Positions 1-4,995 are shown, numbered from the stretch's first letter. The stretch is DNA of 6,015 bases from an uncultured Clostridia bacterium (GCA_937891215.1 CALAEU010000258.1:1-6015); one strand, 5' to 3'. Notes: generated by a model from the sequence alone, not told the origin. A program made the numbers and translations.

Positions 1-236
1 CTTGTAGAACCCTGTCTTGCACGACCTGTACCCTTTTGTCTCCATGGCTTTTTACCGCCACCACTAACCTCTGAACGAGTTTTTGTGGACTGAGTGCCCT
101 GACGCTGATTTGCTAAATAGCTAACAACAACAAGATGCATTGCTGACATATTTGGTTCGATTGAAAAGATAGAATCTTTAAGTTCGATGTCAGAAACTTT
201 CTTGCCTGTCATATCAAGTACTGATAACTTACTCAT
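1..236 (-). CDS. rplD: Ribosomal protein L4 (uL4), N-terminal part; cut by window edge
   Basis: Encodes the first 78 residues of large-subunit protein L4, which binds 23S rRNA and lines the peptide exit tunnel; in E. coli L4 is also the autogenous repressor of the S10 operon. The translation begins [13 protein letters not shown], has the L4 motif [13 protein letters not shown] (about residues 36-48), and then the glycine/lysine-rich loop [19 protein letters not shown] (59-77), which is the tunnel-reaching extension of the family. The ATG at 236-234 is supported by AAGGAG at 245-250, eight bases upstream. It follows rplC with a gap of only 16 bases, so the two are in one operon. The rest of the gene (family about 205 residues) lies beyond position 1. 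Nothing seen suggests damage. Identification is firm. Confidence 0.96.
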   Translation of the reverse strand, partial: MSKLSVLDMTGKKVSDIELKDSIFSIEPNMSAMHLVVVSYLANQRQGTQSTKTRSEVSGGGKKPWRQKGTGRARQGST

Positions 237-252
237 CTGTTACACTCCTTCC

Positions 253-885
253 TTACGCTTTCTTTACGCTGTCAGCAATAACAACGATTCCGCCTTTAGG
301 TCCAGGAATTGAACCTTTGATAGCGATAAGATTGTTTTCACTGTCAACTTTTACTACGCTGAGATTCTGAACAGTTACACGCTCTGAACCGAGGTGACCT
401 GCCATCTTCTTGCCTTTAAAAATACGAGCTGGGTCGATAACACCTAAAGAACCACCATGTCTTGCAACAGGACCTGTACCGTGTGATTCTCTGAGTCTGC
501 CGAAGTTCCAACGTTTGATAACGCCGGCTGTACCTTTACCCTTGCTTGTACCTACAACGTCAACGAATTCACCTGCAGCAAAGATGTCTGCTTTGATGAT
601 ATCACCAACGTTAACGCTAGAAGTATCAGCGAGTCTGAATTCTTTAAGAACTTTCTTTGGAGCAACATCAGCTTTACCAAAGTGACCTTTCATAGGTTTG
701 TTCACTTTGTTAGCTTTCATATCGCCGTAACCAAGCTGAACAGCTTCATAGCCGTCATTTTCAGTTGTTTTCTTCTGAACAACTGCGCATGGACCAGCTT
801 CAACAACAGTAACAGGAATCATGTTACCTTTTTCGTCGAAAATCTGAGTCATGCCGATTTTCTTTCCGATAATGCCTTTTTTCAT
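253..885 (-). CDS. rplC: Ribosomal protein L3 (uL3)
   Basis: L3 is an early assembly protein of the 50S subunit whose long loop reaches the peptidyl transferase centre. The 210-residue product is the normal family length. It starts [16 protein letters not shown] (the usual L3 opening), has [17 protein letters not shown] (112-128), the central loop with [17 protein letters not shown] (132-148), then [25 protein letters not shown] (151-175), and ends in GSIPGPKGG (191-199). The start ATG has AGGAGG at 894-899, eight bases upstream. It lies between rpsJ (98-base gap) and rplD (16-base gap), the standard S10-operon order. The central loop differs from the commoner Firmicute form (IKRHGF...HRAPGSIGASTDPSRV) by substitutions and, in my alignment by eye, one extra residue before GSLG and one fewer before DPARI; this looks like a lineage variant, not damage. 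Confidence 0.97.
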   Translation of the reverse strand: MKKGIIGKKIGMTQIFDEKGNMIPVTVVEAGPCAVVQKKTTENDGYEAVQLGYGDMKANKVNKPMKGHFGKADVAPKKVLKEFRLADTSSVNVGDIIKADIFAAGEFVDVVGTSKGKGTAGVIKRWNFGRLRESHGTGPVARHGGSLGVIDPARIFKGKKMAGHLGSERVTVQNLSVVKVDSENNLIAIKGSIPGPKGGIVVIADSVKKA

Positions 886-960
886 AATTTTTTCCTCCTG
901 TCAGATTATTGGTTGACTTGTCGCCAACATGACCTGCAACACCTATATATAATAGGTATA

Positions 961-1001
961 TTTAAAATCAAACTTTTATCGGATTAAAGTTTGATTTCAA
1001 A
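961..1001 (-). other. Long RNA hairpin spanning the rpsJ stop codon
   Basis: The arms 965-976 and 986-997 are perfectly complementary (AAATCAAACTTT / AAAGTTTGATTT, 12 bp). In the minus-strand RNA the stem extends through one G-U pair (998/964) and three A-U pairs to 961/1001, giving 16 bp with a 9-nt loop (977-985). The stop codon of rpsJ (984-986) is at the loop edge and the last S10 codons form one arm. The 3' side is followed by TTTTAAATATA, not a clean U-tract, so this is a poor intrinsic terminator. It may be a processing site, a stability element or a partial attenuator separating S10 from L3 expression. The structure is seen directly; its role is inference. Confidence 0.6.
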
Positions 1002-1295
1002 ATCAACACCAGCTGGGAGCTCAAGACCTGTAAGAGCTTCAACAGTTTTGTTTGAAGGTCTGAGAATGTCAATGAGTCTCTTATGTGTACGTTGTTCGAA
1101 TTGTTCACGAGAATCCTTGTACTTGTGAACAGCTCTGAGAATTGTAACAACTTCTTTCTCAGTTGGGAGCGGAATAGGACCTGAAACCTGTGCGCCTGTA
1201 CGTTTTGCTGTTTCAACAATCTTTTCTGCTGCCTTGTCAACAACGTTGTGGTCGTAACCTTTGAGTCTGATTCTGATTTTTTCCTTAACTGCCAT
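984..1295 (-). CDS. rpsJ: Ribosomal protein S10 (uS10, NusE)
   Basis: S10 is a 30S head protein that also serves as NusE in transcription antitermination with NusB. The 103-residue product is full length. It shows [20 protein letters not shown] (6-25), the family signature [12 protein letters not shown] (34-45), the extended loop [32 protein letters not shown] (45-76), and the C-terminal strand GVDFEIKL. The start ATG at 1295-1293 has a strong AGGAGG at 1304-1309, eight bases upstream. It is the first gene of the S10 operon here, preceded by a leader of about 300 nt with its own promoter, and followed by rplC. Its last codons and stop form one arm of a long hairpin (961-1001). Identification is firm. 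Confidence 0.97.
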   Translation of the reverse strand: MAVKEKIRIRLKGYDHNVVDKAAEKIVETAKRTGAQVSGPIPLPTEKEVVTILRAVHKYKDSREQFEQRTHKRLIDILRPSNKTVEALTGLELPAGVDFEIKL

Positions 1296-1303
1296 TTTTA
1301 ACG

Positions 1304-1309
1304 CCTCCT
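1304..1309 (-). promoter_or_regulatory. rpsJ ribosome binding site, partly in a small hairpin
   Basis: AGGAGG lies eight bases before the rpsJ ATG. Its last two G's belong to GGCG (1302-1305), which can pair with CGCC (1319-1322), placing part of the site in a 4-bp stem with a 13-nt loop. The CGCC arm shares bases 1321-1322 with another helix (1321-1325/1347-1351), so opening of the site could depend on the leader fold. The stem is short and its importance is uncertain. Confidence 0.55.
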
Positions 1310-1372
1310 AATAATTTTGGCGGGCTTCGTAAATTTTTAACAACTCGCCCGGGATGTTCGCTCAATCCGTTT

Positions 1373-1394
1373 AAAAACCGGAATGAACTTCCGG
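1373..1394 (-). terminator. Attenuator-like intrinsic terminator inside the S10 leader
   Basis: Read on the minus strand, CCGGAA (1394-1389), loop GTTCA, TTCCGG (1383-1378), followed directly by TTTTT (1377-1373). This 6-bp GC-rich stem plus U-tract is a compact intrinsic terminator located about 80 bases before the rpsJ start and about 200 bases after the predicted transcript start. A terminator between a promoter and the first gene of an r-protein operon is best explained as an attenuator. The U-tract is only five long, so termination may be partial. Confidence 0.6.
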
Positions 1395-1598
1395 GAAAAA
1401 TTTACGCTCTACACAATGCCGAAAGCCTCAGTTAAGGCAGGCAATACGACTTGCATAGTATTTTTAATCGCCCGGTTTAAAATCGGACATACTCCGCGGA
1501 AATTCCCTGCCTTAAAGGCAGCCACCTCCCGCATCAACGCATATCATTTACGCTTAAAAGGGCATGAAAATAGGACACGCCCTTTTACGTGCCCTAGT

Positions 1599-1627
1599 AT
1601 AATAACATATAACTTTCATAAATGCAA
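1599..1627 (-). promoter_or_regulatory. S10 operon promoter
   Basis: On the minus strand: -35 TTGCAT (1627-1622), a 17-base spacer, and -10 TATTAT (1604-1599), with transcription expected to start at the G run 1594-1592. The 40 bases upstream (about 1628-1670) are A/T tracts (runs of A separated by short T-rich pieces), which resemble an UP element as expected for a strong growth-rate-responsive promoter. TATACT, three bases further on, is an alternative -10 but would give a 20-base spacer. Confidence 0.75.
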
Positions 1628-1736
1628 GAGTTTTTTTAGCATTTTTTGAGAAAATTTTAATATTTTTTTGTGAATGTTGTACAGTAGGTATTTTTAACTA
1701 AAACACCAAAAATTTTACACCTTTCATTTGTACAAA

Positions 1737-2405
1737 TCAACCTACATCTGTAAAATAATCAGGGAATTCTGGCATTACAACATCTGTTACAAGATAGTAT
1801 GTCATAAGACTTGTGCCATAATCAACGCCCTCATTACCAGTAGGTTTACCTGTTGCAACTGTAATTTTTCGTTCTTTATTAATATGGTATATCTTTTTTA
1901 ATGTTTTAGGACTTCTTATTATGTTACCATTGTCATCACGTTTATTATCAAATTCCAAAACGAAGTTATTACCCAAATCAGGAACTGCATAAATTGCAAC
2001 AAGCCTTTCTGCATCTACACCCTTTTCATTAACAACCAATTTTATAAATTCATTATTTTCGGAATCTGAAATTTGATTATCACCGGTTTTAGTGAATTCT
2101 TCAAGACCTTCTACTGAAATTGGTTCCTGTTTTTTATGGGTTTCTGTTTCACTTACAATTACATTACTGGTTGCTAAGTTATTCTCACCAGAAACATTTT
2201 CACTCACATTCTGTGACAACGTTGTTGACTGAGTTTCAATTATCGTAGTGTTTTCAGCAGTAGTTGTAAGTTCTTCTTTTGCATCACCAAAATTATAAGC
2301 TGCAATTAACATAACAGCTGAAAAAGTCAGAAGAATTAAAACCGCAAATATACCTATAATCAACTGTTTACTTTTAGCATCTAGTTTATTTTTATTTCCA
2401 GCCAC
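1737..2405 (-). CDS. Single-pass membrane protein of unknown function with Thr/Ser/Asn-rich stalk
   Basis: I do not recognise this 222-residue protein. It has a short, lysine-containing cytoplasmic N-terminus (MAGNKNKLDAKSK), one hydrophobic segment at about 15-37 (LIIGIFAVLILLTFSAVML), a low-complexity linker rich in T, S, N and E (about 42-95), then a compact folded-looking region (about 118-222) with IKLVVNEKGVDAERLVAIYAVPD and VLEFDNKRDDNGN. The topology implied is a membrane anchor with an extracytoplasmic C-terminal domain of about 100 residues. The N-terminus has no lipobox and no clear signal peptidase site, so it is probably an uncleaved anchor. The start is GTG (2405-2403); GAGGTG at 2411-2416 is five bases upstream, which supports it. 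It has its own promoter (2442-2469) after the terminator of the preceding gene, and no clear intrinsic terminator after its stop. Confidence 0.85.
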   Translation of the reverse strand: MAGNKNKLDAKSKQLIIGIFAVLILLTFSAVMLIAAYNFGDAKEELTTTAENTTIIETQSTTLSQNVSENVSGENNLATSNVIVSETETHKKQEPISVEGLEEFTKTGDNQISDSENNEFIKLVVNEKGVDAERLVAIYAVPDLGNNFVLEFDNKRDDNGNIIRSPKTLKKIYHINKERKITVATGKPTGNEGVDYGTSLMTYYLVTDVVMPEFPDYFTDVG

Positions 2406-2441
2406 TAAAACACCTCATTTAAAAGATATATTTTATTTATA

Positions 2442-2469
2442 ATTATAATATCGTAATATAACCCATCAA
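2442..2469 (-). promoter_or_regulatory. Promoter of the 222-residue membrane protein gene
   Basis: On the minus strand: -35 TTGATG (2469-2464), a 16-base spacer, and a perfect -10 TATAAT (2447-2442). An alternative reading is TTGATT with an 18-base spacer and TATTAT, shifted by a few bases. Transcription would start near 2435, giving a leader of about 30 nt. It lies just beyond the terminator at 2474-2513, so the gene is probably an independent unit. Confidence 0.65.
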
Positions 2470-2473
2470 ATCA

Positions 2474-2513
2474 ACAAAAAAACATAAAGAGAGTGCAGTA
2501 AACCACACTCTCT
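2474..2513 (-). terminator. Intrinsic terminator after the 74-residue protein gene
   Basis: On the minus strand, AGAGAGTG (2513-2506) pairs with CACTCTCT (2495-2488), an 8-bp perfect stem that can extend inward through TGG/CTG with G-U pairs. It is followed by TTTATG and then a run of seven T's (2482-2476). It lies 24 bases after the stop codon of the small gene and upstream of the next promoter, so it separates the two units. Confidence 0.85.
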
Positions 2514-2536
2514 GAATTAACTAACTCTTTTCCGCA

Positions 2537-2761
2537 TTAAGAAATAGTTGTAGGTGTTGCTTGACCTGCTGAACTACCGATTTCTGCGAAGAGACCGATA
2601 ATATCACCAATAAGTGGAATTTCAGCGATTGGTGCAAGAGTACCTGTATAGTTTTCATCCTTGTCTTTTGCAATAATACTGCCGATTTTATTTGCGAGAT
2701 CTTGTGTATCAAAACCGAAGTTTGCCATAATTGACCACAAAGAAACTAACATATCACCCAT
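2537..2761 (-). CDS. Small protein of unknown function, 74 residues, amphipathic
   Basis: I do not recognise this protein. It is well supported as a gene: a perfect AAAGGAGG at 2770-2777 lies eight bases before the ATG, and an intrinsic terminator follows shortly after the stop. The product begins MGDMLVSLWSIMANFGFD, which can be drawn as an amphipathic helix, continues with LANKIGSIIAKDKDEN (23-38), then a hydrophobic stretch IAEIPLIGDIIGLFAEIG (about 45-62), and ends in a small polar tail SSAGQATPTTIS. It has no cysteines, no N-terminal signal peptide and no double-glycine leader, and the hydrophobic stretch contains acidic residues and is not a clean membrane span. A membrane-associated peptide is possible by inference. 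It sits 101 bases after the phosphatase gene, with an AT-rich dyad in that gap and no clear terminator, so it could be cotranscribed or have its own promoter. Confidence 0.8.
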   Translation of the reverse strand: MGDMLVSLWSIMANFGFDTQDLANKIGSIIAKDKDENYTGTLAPIAEIPLIGDIIGLFAEIGSSAGQATPTTIS

Positions 2762-2793
2762 AAATATTTCCTCCTTTATTCTTATCTACGCAG

Positions 2794-2814
2794 TAATAAT
2801 ATCACATATTATTA
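2794..2814. repeat. AT-rich perfect dyad (9-bp arms, 3-bp centre)
   Basis: TAATAATAT (2794-2802), CAC, ATATTATTA (2806-2814) form a perfect inverted repeat in the gap before the 74-residue gene, 33 bases upstream of its ATG. The symmetry and spacing look like an operator for a dimeric regulator, and a TATTAT or TAATAT inside it could act as a -10. The region is very A/T-rich, which raises the chance of accidental palindromes, and I find no good -35. Confidence 0.4.
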
Positions 2815-2862
2815 AATTTATTTTTCTTTTAAAGAATTTAAGCAATATTTTTTTTATTTTTT

Positions 2863-3630
2863 TTAATAAATTAACAAAGAATTGAGCCTTTTTGTTATGA
2901 GCACTTCGTTATTTATCACTTTTTGTGGATTTTTGAACAGCGCATTATCAAGAATTTCCACAGGAAGATTGTCAGGATAGTCCCTGAGAAACGCATACAT
3001 ATCAGTAGTACGCCATCTTAAATCATGCGCGTCTGAACCGATAAAATCAACATAACCTGCATAAAGCATTTTAAGGGCAATATTGGCTTCTCTTTCGCCG
3101 AACACACCAACGACAGAGCCACAATTCACCTGAAAAAGACAACCTTTATCGCTAAGACGTTCTATTACACTAATATCATTTTTTACAAACTCGTATCTTT
3201 CTGGGTGTGCAATAACAGGAACAAGTCCACAAGAAATAAGATAATCGCACCAAGCATTTACATCCTCTTCAGTTGTACGATTAAAACTGAATTCAATAAG
3301 AATGTATCTTGATTTATTGAGTGTATAAGGTTCAAAGTATTTAATCTCAAAAATATCGTCACCACAAAGAATTTCAAACCCCTTAATAAGAGTCAGTTCC
3401 CTACCCTCGCTATGAAGAATGTTCTGTAAATACTCTGTACGTTCTTCTCTTATATCATAAAGCATACCTGCATCTGACCAGTTGATAAGATGTGGTGTTA
3501 AGAATAGATAATCTGTACCTGTTTCGTGTGCCAGTCTGCACATTTCAAGAGAAGTTTCAAGAGCGTCTGCCCCATCATCTATTCCCCACAATGAATGCGA
3601 GTGCAAATCAACATAACCATAATCAATCAT
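2863..3630 (-). CDS. PHP-family metal-dependent phosphatase, CpsB/YwqE (tyrosine-protein phosphatase) type
   Basis: The 255-residue product fits the CpsB/YwqE/Wzb-like group of manganese-dependent tyrosine phosphatases in the PHP superfamily, about 245-255 residues long. All expected metal/active-site positions are visible: H10 and H12 in DLHSHS, D18-D19 in GIDDGA, H47 in LTPHLI, E86 in KGFEIL, E113 in ILIEFSF, H142 in IAHPERY, and D200 and H202 in IGSDAHD. Known family members dephosphorylate bacterial tyrosine kinases that control polysaccharide export, but no CpsC/CpsD-type kinase is in this window, so the substrate here is open. The start ATG overlaps the stop of the AI-2E gene by one base (TAATG) and has AAGGAG at 3639-3644, so the two are translationally coupled. 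Histidinol phosphatase is a less likely reading because GIDDGA and AHPERY are CpsB-type motifs. Confidence 0.88.
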   Translation of the reverse strand: MIDYGYVDLHSHSLWGIDDGADALETSLEMCRLAHETGTDYLFLTPHLINWSDAGMLYDIREERTEYLQNILHSEGRELTLIKGFEILCGDDIFEIKYFEPYTLNKSRYILIEFSFNRTTEEDVNAWCDYLISCGLVPVIAHPERYEFVKNDISVIERLSDKGCLFQVNCGSVVGVFGEREANIALKMLYAGYVDFIGSDAHDLRWRTTDMYAFLRDYPDNLPVEILDNALFKNPQKVINNEVLITKRLNSLLIY

Positions 3631-4796
3631 TATTTCTTCTCCTTGGCTGATTTTTTCTTTTTCTCTGTACTCTCAGCCTTATGATTTGCTTTTTGATTTG
3701 AAAAAACGCCTTCATCGTAAAGTAATTTTAATATAATAACAGTAAATGGTAGAAGAATAATGCCAAATGCACCAAAAATTCTTACACCAAGGAACATTGC
3801 CATAATTGTTACTATTGCAGGAAGTCCTGCCTGATTTGCTACAAGTTTCGGTTCAATAATCTGTCTTATAACAGTAATAACTGCGTAAATCACTACAAGA
3901 CCTATACCCATACCGAAATTACCGAATATAAGATTATAAAGTGCCCATGGAATAAGAACTGTACCTGTACCTAAAACAGGGATAATATCAATTATACAAG
4001 TAACAAAAGAAATAATTGTTATATAACTACCATCGTAAACACCGATAAGTTTTAAAAGGAAAAGTCCTAAGAACATCTCAGCAAAAGTTATTGCCATAAT
4101 TGTGATGTACGCTTTTAAGAGTTTACCTATTGCTTTTGTAGCAGTTCTTTTGGTTTTTATAATATATTTTCTCTTTTCATCGCTAAAAAAGCTTAAAAAC
4201 AATTCTTTTATTTTATCGTAATCACTTGTAACAAAGAAACAGGAAACAACTGCTACAACACAAGCTAAAATTGCTGATGGTAAACTTTTAACCACACTCC
4301 ACGCTCCGCTTAATGGTGCAGAAAGCATAGTTAAATCCAACTGAGACTGACCTTCACCTAAAGAATCAAAAGCATTTGTTAAATATTCACTTATTGTAGC
4401 TCTTATTCCTTCAGGCAAACGAACCACTACACTCATAAGATAATTCTCGATTGTGGTAACGACTTCATCAATCGAAGAAAACTGCGTTGTAAGGTAGTTA
4501 GCAAAATCTTTAAGCTCGTTAAAGAGAAGAAGAACACCTATTGCAAGAACACCAACTACTAAAAGAACAACAAGAAGCACAAGTAAAAATGATATTATAC
4601 CGTGAGATTTCAGGTGCAGTTTTTTCTGTACAAATTTAATAGGTCTTTGCAAAGCAAATGCTAAAATAAACGCTATTATAAATGGTGCTAACGCACCTAA
4701 ACAATATTTTATAAAAACAAAGAACAAGCCGACACAGATAATTGTATAAATGAAATTGATTATAAAAGCTCGTCTTTTTTCAACAACATTTTCCAT
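3630..4796 (-). CDS. AI-2E family (YtvI/YdbI-like) polytopic membrane protein
   Basis: A 388-residue inner-membrane protein of the AI-2E transporter family (PF01594), whose members include YtvI, PerM and the AI-2 exporter TqsA. Hydrophobic segments lie at about 10-28, 34-50, 66-92, 170-190, 229-251, 256-275, 283-309 and 325-356, giving the usual eight-segment pattern with a long soluble stretch (93-165) after the third. The family motif DIIPVLGTGTVLIPW (270-284) and IRQIIEPKLV (310-319) are clear. PVLGTG plus RQIIEPK is reminiscent of the sporulation protein YtvI, but that assignment is tentative. The tail (369-388) is almost all lysine and polar residues. I choose the ATG at 4796-4794, with AGGGAG eight bases upstream (4805-4810). 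The upstream GTG at 4805 overlaps that ribosome binding site and is unlikely. It is the first gene of a unit with the phosphatase. Substrate cannot be read from sequence. Confidence 0.9.
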   Translation of the reverse strand: MENVVEKRRAFIINFIYTIICVGLFFVFIKYCLGALAPFIIAFILAFALQRPIKFVQKKLHLKSHGIISFLLVLLVVLLVVGVLAIGVLLLFNELKDFANYLTTQFSSIDEVVTTIENYLMSVVVRLPEGIRATISEYLTNAFDSLGEGQSQLDLTMLSAPLSGAWSVVKSLPSAILACVVAVVSCFFVTSDYDKIKELFLSFFSDEKRKYIIKTKRTATKAIGKLLKAYITIMAITFAEMFLGLFLLKLIGVYDGSYITIISFVTCIIDIIPVLGTGTVLIPWALYNLIFGNFGMGIGLVVIYAVITVIRQIIEPKLVANQAGLPAIVTIMAMFLGVRIFGAFGIILLPFTVIILKLLYDEGVFSNQKANHKAESTEKKKKSAKEKK

Positions 4797-4841
4797 TATT
4801 TTCACTCCCTGATAAACGAAATGTAAAATTTACTACTATAT

Positions 4842-4868
4842 ATTATACCTTTTTAATTGAAATTACAA
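4842..4868 (-). promoter_or_regulatory. Probable promoter of the AI-2E / phosphatase unit
   Basis: A perfect -10 TATAAT lies at 4847-4842 on the minus strand, about 45 bases before the chosen ATG. The best -35 is TTGTAA (4868-4863), but the spacer is only 15 bases, so the -10 is more secure than the -35. It is divergent from the hom promoter. Confidence 0.5.
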
Positions 4869-4935
4869 TGATAATTACACATTTGACATATTTTTTTTAC
4901 ATTCTGAAAAATTTTAAAAAATTTTCAAAAAACTC

Positions 4936-4964
4936 TTTATTCTCAATGTAATATATGGTAAAAT
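4936..4964 (+). promoter_or_regulatory. Probable hom promoter, extended -10
   Basis: TGGTAAAAT (4956-4964) gives an extended -10 (TGn before TAAAAT), with a weak -35 TTTATT (4936-4941) at a 17-base spacing. Transcription would start near 4971, giving a leader of about 25 nt, too short for a T-box or a threonine attenuator. The ribosome binding site is AGGGGTG (4983-4989), six bases before the ATG. Confidence 0.5.
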
Positions 4965-4995
4965 GTTATATATATGTAATTTAGGGGTGTAAAAA

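Larger units (their letters stand above)
1296..1594 (-). ncRNA. Structured 5' leader of the S10 operon (candidate autoregulatory leader)
   Basis: This 441-base gap (1296-1736) has no convincing gene; most of it is a leader RNA of about 300 nt between the predicted start near 1592-1594 and the rpsJ ATG. It is rich in complementary segments read on the minus strand: a 5' stem 1588-1594/1573-1579; an interlocked stem 1579-1587/1555-1563; a local hairpin 1507-1521; a 10-bp long-range helix 1506-1515/1432-1441; an attenuator hairpin 1378-1394 with U-tract; an 11-bp helix 1396-1406/1328-1338 around the attenuator; and a small hairpin at the rpsJ ribosome binding site. Established: E. coli S10-operon leaders are controlled by L4 through attenuation and translation, and S10 leaders have been predicted in Clostridia. 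Inference: this leader autoregulates the operon, the ligand being S10, L3 or L4. It is also more GC-rich than the flanking DNA, as expected for structured RNA. Confidence 0.7.

Noticed and set aside
1383..1649. Plus-strand open frame of 88 codons across the S10 leader
   Set aside because: It has no ribosome binding site before its ATG, lies antisense to a structured leader, and its composition reflects the paired RNA arms. I take it as a chance frame.
1687..1707. Hairpin GGTGTTTT/AAAATACC as a terminator for the 222-residue gene
   Set aside because: The stem is A/T-rich with a G-U pair, and it is followed by TACTGTACAAC, not a U-tract. I do not call a terminator there.
1726..1737. Palindrome ATTTGTACAAAT at the stop of the 222-residue gene, with a second TTGTACA at 1677-1683
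   Set aside because: Short A/T-rich palindromes are common in this DNA; there is no -10 at a suitable distance and no other copy pattern, so I do not call an operator.
2521..2712. Alternative minus-strand frame (63 codons) overlapping the 74-residue gene
   Set aside because: It starts inside the better-supported gene and has no ribosome binding site of its own; the strong AAAGGAGG belongs to the ATG at 2761.
2815..2862. Terminator after the phosphatase gene
   Set aside because: The stretch is A/T-rich with long A runs on the minus strand, but no GC-containing stem followed by T's is visible. The T runs are on the plus strand, where no gene ends.
4797..4805. GTG start at 4805 for the AI-2E gene, adding three residues
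   Set aside because: The GTG overlaps the AGGGAG ribosome binding site, leaving no spacing. The ATG at 4796 has the ideal eight bases.
4883..4911. Perfect TTGACA at 4883-4888 as the hom -35
   Set aside because: At 16-19 bases downstream there is only A-rich sequence (GAAAAA and similar), not a -10. The extended -10 at 4956-4964 is better placed.
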